Shown: in pieces, positions 59,038 through 64,000 of the stretch
How the letters are laid out: the number at the start of each line of letters is the position of its first letter
Numbering within the stretch: position 1 is the stretch's first letter
Source of the DNA: Nocardiopsis metallicus
Lineage (GTDB): Bacteria; Actinomycetota; Actinomycetes; Streptosporangiales; Streptosporangiaceae
Reading direction: 5' to 3'
Assembly (NCBI RefSeq): GCF_014201115.1
Contig: NZ_JACHDO010000001.1
Coordinates: 3,224,001-3,288,000 of the forward strand
Length of the DNA: 64,000 nucleotides
Program-made: the position numbers and the translations under genes
The notes under the pieces: generated by a model
The model's database searches: none
Told to the model about the DNA's origin: nothing
The model's input: only the letters and a program-made list of their open reading frames with translations

Positions 59038-60462
59038 TTGTTCAGCAGCGCCGACGAGGTACTCGCCTACATCCGAGACGAGGACGTCAAGTTCCTCGAC
59101 GTCCGATTCACGGACCTGTTCGGAGGCGTGAACCACGTCACCCTCCCGATCCAGAACGTGGACGAGTCCACCTTCACCGACGGCCAGATGTTCGACGGCT
59201 CCTCGATCCGCGGCTTCCAGGCCATCCACGAGTCCGACATGCTGCTGCTCCCCGACCTGAGCACCGGCGTCCTGGACCCGTTCCGCAAGCACAAGACGCT
59301 GAACATGACGTTCTTCGTCCACGACCCGCTCACGCTGGAGTCGTACAGCCGCGACCCGCGTAACGTCGCCCGCAAGGCCGAGGCCTACCTCAAGGGTTCG
59401 GGCGTCGCGGACACCGCGTTCTTCGGCCCCGAGGCCGAGTTCTACATCTTCGACGACGTCAAGTTCGAGACGCGTGCGAACACCGGCTACTACGAGATCG
59501 ACTCCATCGAGGGCGCCTGGAACACCGGCTCCGCGATCGAGGGCGGCAACCGCGGCTACCGTCCGCGCTTCAAGGGCGGCTACTTCCCCGTCGAGCCGGT
59601 CGACCACTACAGCGACCTGCGCTCCGACATGGTGCAGACCCTGATCGAGTCCGGCATCGAGGTGGAGCTGCAGCACCACGAGGTCGGTACCGCGGGCCAG
59701 GCCGAGATCGGCATCAAGTTCGGCACGCTGCTCCAGCAGGCCGACAAGGTCCAGCTGTACAAGTACATCGTCAAGAACGTCGCCAACGAGGCGGGCAAGA
59801 CCGCCACGTTCATGCCCAAGCCGCTCTTCGGCGACAACGGCTCCGGCATGCACTGCCACCAGAGCCTGTGGAAGGACGGCGAGCCGCTCTTCTTCGACGA
59901 GTCCGGCTACGGCCAGCTCTCGGACACGGCCCGCTACTACATCGGCGGCCTGCTCAAGCACGCCTCGGCGCTGCTGGCCTTCACCAACCCGACGGTGAAC
60001 TCCTTCCACCGCCTGGTGCCGGGCTACGAGGCCCCGATCAACCTGGTCTACAGCCAGCGCAACCGTTCGGCCTGCATCCGCCTGCCGCTCACCGGTTCCA
60101 ACCCCAAGGCCAAGCGCATCGAGTTCCGCGTGCCGGACCCGTCGGCCAACCCGTACCTGGCCTTCTCCGCCATGCTGATGGCGGGCCTGGACGGCATCAA
60201 GAACAAGATCGAGCCGCCGGAGCCGGTCGACAAGGACCTCTACGAGCTGCCCCCGGCCGAGGCCGCGGCCATCGAGACGGTCCCCGCGTCCCTGGACGAG
60301 GCCCTGGAGGCCCTGGAGGCCGACCACGAGTTCCTGCTCGAGGGCGGTGTCTTCACCAAGGACCTGATCGAGACCTACATCGACTTCAAGCGCACCGAGG
60401 AGATCGACTCCCTGCGCCTGCGCCCGCACCCGCGTGAGTTCGAGCTCTACTACGACATCTAA
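59038..60462 (+). CDS. glnA: type I glutamine synthetase
   Basis: 474 residues. Starts at TTG 59038 ([28 protein letters not shown]), set by GGAGG 8 nt upstream and by the family N terminus; no ATG or GTG fits better. Converts glutamate and ammonia to glutamine. Metal and ATP sites are in [30 protein letters not shown] and [12 protein letters not shown], with the flap glutamate nearby. Tyr402 in DLYELPPAE is the adenylylation site used by GlnE, encoded downstream. Dodecameric. Controlled by GlnR boxes upstream. Confidence 0.98.
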   Translation: MFSSADEVLAYIRDEDVKFLDVRFTDLFGGVNHVTLPIQNVDESTFTDGQMFDGSSIRGFQAIHESDMLLLPDLSTGVLDPFRKHKTLNMTFFVHDPLTLESYSRDPRNVARKAEAYLKGSGVADTAFFGPEAEFYIFDDVKFETRANTGYYEIDSIEGAWNTGSAIEGGNRGYRPRFKGGYFPVEPVDHYSDLRSDMVQTLIESGIEVELQHHEVGTAGQAEIGIKFGTLLQQADKVQLYKYIVKNVANEAGKTATFMPKPLFGDNGSGMHCHQSLWKDGEPLFFDESGYGQLSDTARYYIGGLLKHASALLAFTNPTVNSFHRLVPGYEAPINLVYSQRNRSACIRLPLTGSNPKAKRIEFRVPDPSANPYLAFSAMLMAGLDGIKNKIEPPEPVDKDLYELPPAEAAAIETVPASLDEALEALEADHEFLLEGGVFTKDLIETYIDFKRTEEIDSLRLRPHPREFELYYDI

Positions 60463-60471
60463 GCAGCACCC

Positions 60472-60508
60472 CTCGGGGCCGGTATCCGCACTGGATACCG
60501 GCCCCGAG
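60472..60508 (+). terminator. glnA terminator
   Basis: Perfect 16-bp stem CTCGGGGCCGGTATCC/GGATACCGGCCCCGAG, loop GCACT, 10 bp after the stop. Confidence 0.9.
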
Positions 60509-60605
60509 TCGGTTCCGGGGCCGGTCAGCGGTGTGGTCGAGGTGCGGTCACGGCGCGGTCGGCACCCGGTGGCCCGCCGTACGGCCGCGATGCCGGGCGT
60601 ACGGC

Positions 60606-60611
60606 TACCGT
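60606..60611 (+). promoter_or_regulatory. -10 box of a leaderless glnE gene
   Basis: TACCGT, 6 nt before GTG 60618, with no Shine-Dalgarno. Confidence 0.55.
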
Positions 60612-60617
60612 TGACGC

Positions 60618-63600
60618 GTGGCAAGGGACGGAAAGACCAACATGACAGCAGGCGTGCTCGCCCGGCTCGGTTTCAGCGACAGCACCCGGGCCCTGCGGCT
60701 GGTGACGGAGGCCGGGCTGGACGCCCGGGCCGACACCGACGTGATCGGCTCCCTCGCGGCGGCAGCCGACCCCGACCAGGCCCTGCTGGGTCTGCTCCGG
60801 CTGCTGGAGGCCTCGCCCGACCCCGACGAAGTGCTGGTGGCGCTGCGGGAGGAGGCGGACCTGCGGACCCGGCTGTGCCGGCTCCTGGGGGCCAGCACGG
60901 CCCTGACCGACCACCTGGTACGGCACCCCGGTGACTGGCGCGAGCTGCGCGGGGCCGACGCCTCGCGCACCCCCGATCCCGAGGAGCTGCGCCGGGGACT
61001 GATGCACACCGTGGGCGCACAACCCGACGAGGCCGCACCCGTCGCCGACCTCTCCCTGGGGCTGGGCTCCGACGAGGCCCCCTCGGCCGTGCTCCGCCAC
61101 ACGCTGCGGGTGGCCTACCGGCGCCGGGTCCTGCGGTTGGCCGGGCGGGACCTGACCGGGGTGAACACCGTCGACGAGGTCGCCGCGGAGCTGGCCGACC
61201 TGGCCGCCTCCACGCTGGACGCGGCGCTGGCGGTGGCGCGCGCCGAGGCCCCCGAGGACGCGGCGCTGTGCCGGCTGAGCGTCATCGGCATGGGCAAGTG
61301 CGGCGGCCGGGAACTGAACTACGTCAGCGACGTGGACGTGGTGTTCGTGGCCGAGCCCGCCCTGGGCGAGGACGGCCTTCCCCTCGACGAGCAGGAGGCC
61401 CAGCGCGCGGCCACCAGGCTGGCCACCGCGATGATGCGCATCCCCTCGGAGACCGACGCCGAGGGCACCCTGTGGGAGGTGGACCCGGCGCTGCGCCCCG
61501 AGGGCAAGAACGGCCCGCTGGTGCGACCCCTGGCCGGGCACCTGGCCTACTACGAGCGCTGGGCCAAGACCTGGGAGTTCCAGGCGCTGCTCAAGGCCCG
61601 GCACATCGCCGGAGACGTGGCCCTGGGCCGGGAGTACACCGAGGCGATCGCGCCCCTGGTCTGGGAGGCCTCCGGGCGCAAGGACTTCGTGGAGGACGTG
61701 CAGGCGATGCGCCGTCGGGTGGTGGCGCACATCCCCGCGGGCCAGGCCGAACGCGAACTCAAACTGGGCCCGGGCGGCCTGCGCGACATCGAGTTCTCCG
61801 TGCAGCTGCTCCAGCTGGTGCACGGGCGCTCCGACGACCGGCTGCGGTCCGGTAACACCCTCCAGGCGCTGGCCGCGCTGTCGGAGTACGGCTACGTGGG
61901 ACGTAAGGACGCGGCCGGGCTGGCCGACGCCTACCGGTTCCTGCGCCGGGTGGAGCACCTGCTGCAGCTGGAGCGGTTGCGCCGCACCCACCTGCTGCCC
62001 GACCCCAAGGCCCCGGACGGCCCCGCGCAGCTGCGCCAGCTGGGCCGGGCGCTGGGCTTGACCGCCGACCCGGTGCGCGAGCTGACCGAGGCCCGCAAGC
62101 GGGTGTCGGCGGAGGTGCGCCGCCTGCACGAGAAGCTCTTCTACCGTCCGCTGCTGAACGCGGTGGCCAAGCTCCCCGAGGACGAGATCCGGCTCTCCCC
62201 CGACCAGGCGGTCGAGCGGCTGGGCGCCCTGGGATTCGTGGACCCGCGCGGGGCGCTGCGCCACCTGGAGTCGCTGACGTCGGGGCTGTCCCGGCGGGCG
62301 GCCATCCAGCGCACGCTGCTGCCGGTGATGCTGGGCTGGTTCGCCGACTCCCCCGACCCGGACGCCGGGCTGCTCGGGTTCCGGCAGGTCAGCGACTCCC
62401 TGGGCACCACACCCTGGTATCTGCGGCTGCTGCGCGACGACGTGCGGGTGGCCGAGCGGATGGCGTGGCTGCTGGGCACCAGCCGCTACGTGACCGAGCT
62501 GCTGCTGCGGGCGCCCGAGGCGGTCGCGATGCTGGCCGACGACGCCGACCTCAAGCGCAGGGAGACCGCGTCGCTGATGGCCGAGGCGGACGCCGCCCTA
62601 CGCCGCTACGACACCCCGGAGGAGGCGGTGTCGGCGGTGCGCGCCCTGCGCCGCCGTGAGCTGCTGCGTACTGCCGCCGCCGACCTGCTGGGGGTGTCCT
62701 CGGTGGAGGAGGTCGGCCGGGCGCTGACCGGCATCGCCGCGGTGACCATCGACGCCGCCCTGCGCGCCGCCTACACCAAGGTGGTGGCCGAAGCGGGCGG
62801 CGAGGAGCTCACCCGGGTGTGCGTGGTGGCCATGGGCCGGTTCGGCGGCGGTGAACTCACCTACGCCAGCGACGCGGACGTCATGTACGTGCACGACCCC
62901 GTGCCGGGCGTGGACACGGGCGCGGCGACCAAGCAGGCCTTGGCGATCGTGCGGGAACTGGCCCGGCTGCTGGAGATGCCGCAGGCCGAGCCGCCGCTGA
63001 AGGTGGACACGGACCTGCGGCCGGAGGGCAAGAGCGGACCGGTGGTGCGCACCCTGGACTCCTATGCCGCCTACTACGGCCGCTGGTCCCAGGTGTGGGA
63101 GAGCCAGGCCCTGCTACGGGCCCGGCCGATCGCCGGTGACGAAGGGCTGAGGTCGGCGTTCATCGCGCTGATCGACCCCATCCGCTACCCGGACGGGGGC
63201 ATCGAGCCCGCCTCCGTACTGGAGATCCGCAAGCTCAAGGCGCGGATGGAGGCCGAGCGGCTGCCGCGCGGCGCCGACCCCACCCTGCACACGAAGCTGG
63301 GCCGGGGCGGACTGTCGGACGTGGAGTGGGTGGCGCAGCTGGTGCAGTTGCGCCACGCCCACGAGTACCCGGACCTGCGCACCCCCCAGACACTGTCCAC
63401 GCTGTCGGTGGCGGTGGCCCACGGTCTGCTGGCCGCCGACGACGGTGTGGTGCTGGAGGAGGCCTGGCGACTGGCGTCGCGTGTGCGCGGGATGGTCATG
63501 CTGGTGCGCGGCCGGGGCGGTGACTCGCTCCCGCACGACCTTCGGGTGCGCGCGGCGCTCGCCCAGGCCATGGGCTTCGGCGACGACAGCGGTGACGGTG

Positions 63601-63731
63601 AGGCCGAGGAGGAGGTCCCGAACCAGGAGGGTCCGGACCCGGAGGGCCCCGCGGAGCAGCTGACCGAGGCCTACCTGCGAACCACCCGCCGGGCGCGGGC
63701 GGTCATGGAGCGGGTCTTCTACGACGACTGA
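60618..63731 (+). CDS. glnE: bifunctional glutamine synthetase adenylyltransferase / adenylyl-removing enzyme
   Basis: 1037 residues. Two nucleotidyltransferase domains. The N-terminal adenylyl-removing domain has GMGKCGGRELNYVSDVDVVF (about 225-245), and the C-terminal adenylyltransferase domain has AMGRFGGGELTYASDADVMY (about 738-757). Both keep the G-x11-D-x-D metal motif, so both activities should be intact. Helical GlnD_UR_UTase-like linkers surround them. The C-terminal tail has an acidic insertion (GDDSGDGEAEEEVPNQEGPDPEGP). It modifies Tyr402 of GlnA. Adjacent to glnA but transcribed separately. Confidence 0.97.
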   Translation: MARDGKTNMTAGVLARLGFSDSTRALRLVTEAGLDARADTDVIGSLAAAADPDQALLGLLRLLEASPDPDEVLVALREEADLRTRLCRLLGASTALTDHLVRHPGDWRELRGADASRTPDPEELRRGLMHTVGAQPDEAAPVADLSLGLGSDEAPSAVLRHTLRVAYRRRVLRLAGRDLTGVNTVDEVAAELADLAASTLDAALAVARAEAPEDAALCRLSVIGMGKCGGRELNYVSDVDVVFVAEPALGEDGLPLDEQEAQRAATRLATAMMRIPSETDAEGTLWEVDPALRPEGKNGPLVRPLAGHLAYYERWAKTWEFQALLKARHIAGDVALGREYTEAIAPLVWEASGRKDFVEDVQAMRRRVVAHIPAGQAERELKLGPGGLRDIEFSVQLLQLVHGRSDDRLRSGNTLQALAALSEYGYVGRKDAAGLADAYRFLRRVEHLLQLERLRRTHLLPDPKAPDGPAQLRQLGRALGLTADPVRELTEARKRVSAEVRRLHEKLFYRPLLNAVAKLPEDEIRLSPDQAVERLGALGFVDPRGALRHLESLTSGLSRRAAIQRTLLPVMLGWFADSPDPDAGLLGFRQVSDSLGTTPWYLRLLRDDVRVAERMAWLLGTSRYVTELLLRAPEAVAMLADDADLKRRETASLMAEADAALRRYDTPEEAVSAVRALRRRELLRTAAADLLGVSSVEEVGRALTGIAAVTIDAALRAAYTKVVAEAGGEELTRVCVVAMGRFGGGELTYASDADVMYVHDPVPGVDTGAATKQALAIVRELARLLEMPQAEPPLKVDTDLRPEGKSGPVVRTLDSYAAYYGRWSQVWESQALLRARPIAGDEGLRSAFIALIDPIRYPDGGIEPASVLEIRKLKARMEAERLPRGADPTLHTKLGRGGLSDVEWVAQLVQLRHAHEYPDLRTPQTLSTLSVAVAHGLLAADDGVVLEEAWRLASRVRGMVMLVRGRGGDSLPHDLRVRAALAQAMGFGDDSGDGEAEEEVPNQEGPDPEGPAEQLTEAYLRTTRRARAVMERVFYDD

Positions 63732-64000
63732 GACGGCTGAGCGGCACCGGGCGGAGCCACCCGGGCGGGCGGGGGAGGGAACATGACCGTGACGGTCAGC
63801 CCTCCCGTTGCTGATTCTCTGGTCGAACATCAGCATCCCGAACATTTCTGCCCGGCAGGTCCGTGACGGTCTCACCACAACCTAAGTTGGGTGCCTCGAC
63901 GACGGTCTCCCGCTTCCTTCCGCGTACGCGGTGTTGCGCCACCAGCCCGCACCGCCGGGGTCGTGCGACCCCGGCGGGTGGTGCGGGTCCTACGGTCGGC
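63732..64000. other. region downstream of glnE to the window edge
   Basis: No complete gene. Contains the hairpin at 63947-63986; any gene beyond lies outside the window. Confidence 0.4.
63947..63986. terminator. hairpin near the right edge
   Basis: 10-bp stem GCCGGGGTCG/CGACCCCGGC, then a GGGT bulge and an outer CCGCACC/GGTGCGG stem. Probably terminates a gene on the other side of the edge or glnE. Confidence 0.65.

Noticed and set aside
1..64000. CRISPR array, tRNA/rRNA genes, prophage, toxin-antitoxin or biosynthetic gene cluster
   Set aside because: None was seen on reading both strands; the content is conserved core chromosome plus two mobile elements. Dedicated tRNA or CRISPR searches were not possible.

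Overview
The window is about 70% G+C, coding-dense chromosome of a filamentous or nocardioform actinomycete. Every recognisable gene has its closest remembered relative in Actinobacteria. The order acyltransferase - fadD15 - pimB-like - UvrC-like - trpD - ctaE-qcrCAB - ctaCDF - adoK - erpA - cobU/S - pepA - lpd - sucB - lipB - lipA - DUF4191 - RDD - glnA - glnE matches, with local shuffling, the conserved block I remember from Mycobacterium tuberculosis (around Rv2182c-Rv2221c) and Streptomyces coelicolor (around SCO2120-SCO2234). The protein style suggests Streptosporangiales, perhaps Nocardiopsaceae; that placement is inference.

Layout. 1-8172: a MacS-like sensor kinase (cut by the left edge), a hypothetical membrane protein and an alpha/beta hydrolase in one minus-strand operon, then plsC-type acyltransferase, ROK glucokinase, a DUF5304 protein and acyl-CoA ligase fadD15. 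8599-12972: ctaE-qcrC-qcrA-qcrB (cytochrome bc1 and oxidase subunit III). 13456-19952: receiver-like protein, trpD, stand-alone Lrp ligand domain, rhomboid protease, a DnaQ-GIY-YIG (UvrC-like) nuclease and a coupled zinc-ribbon/NYN pair. 20346-24669: two paralogous secreted NlpC/P60 peptidases separated by a group II intron. 24767-30582: PimB-like mannosyltransferase, L,D-transpeptidase and ctaC-ctaD-ctaF. 30993-33967: TusA-like protein, rpsD, adoK, erpA. 34281-37999: phage-shock/membrane-stress module (pspAB, htpX, pspAA, pspA) and a DUF3043 protein. 38160-40917: aldo/keto reductase, an IS3-family element and a small conserved protein. 41016-48173: cobU, cobS, pepA, lpd, sucB. 48382-53012: FMN reductase, SDR epimerase, lipB, lipA, DUF4191. 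53130-58706: XRE regulator with DUF2975 membrane partner, two LytR-CpsA-Psr proteins flanking a mini-lipoprotein, and an RDD protein. 59038-63731: glnA and glnE.

The genes form linked housekeeping modules. The bc1-aa3 respiratory supercomplex is encoded in two blocks. Lipoate synthesis (lipB, lipA) lies beside lipoate-using enzymes (sucB, lpd). Glutamine synthetase lies beside its adenylylating enzyme. Envelope functions (NlpC/P60, Ldt, LCP, PimB-like, Psp) are interspersed.

The most interesting non-coding observations are these. (1) An IS3 element sits inside the loop of an intrinsic terminator whose 18-bp arms are rebuilt exactly when the IS and one 3-bp target copy are removed. (2) A group II intron lies just behind another terminator. 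(3) About ten genes have a TANNNT -10 box 5-7 nt before a GTG/ATG start, pointing to leaderless mRNAs. (4) A SoxR-type promoter with a 19-bp spacer precedes the FMN reductase. (5) A four-box GlnR site precedes glnA. (6) An iron-box-like sequence precedes rpsD. (7) A 35-bp double palindrome precedes the DUF2975/XRE pair. I saw no tRNA, rRNA, CRISPR array, prophage or biosynthetic gene cluster, and I did not find a wholly new defence or metabolic system.
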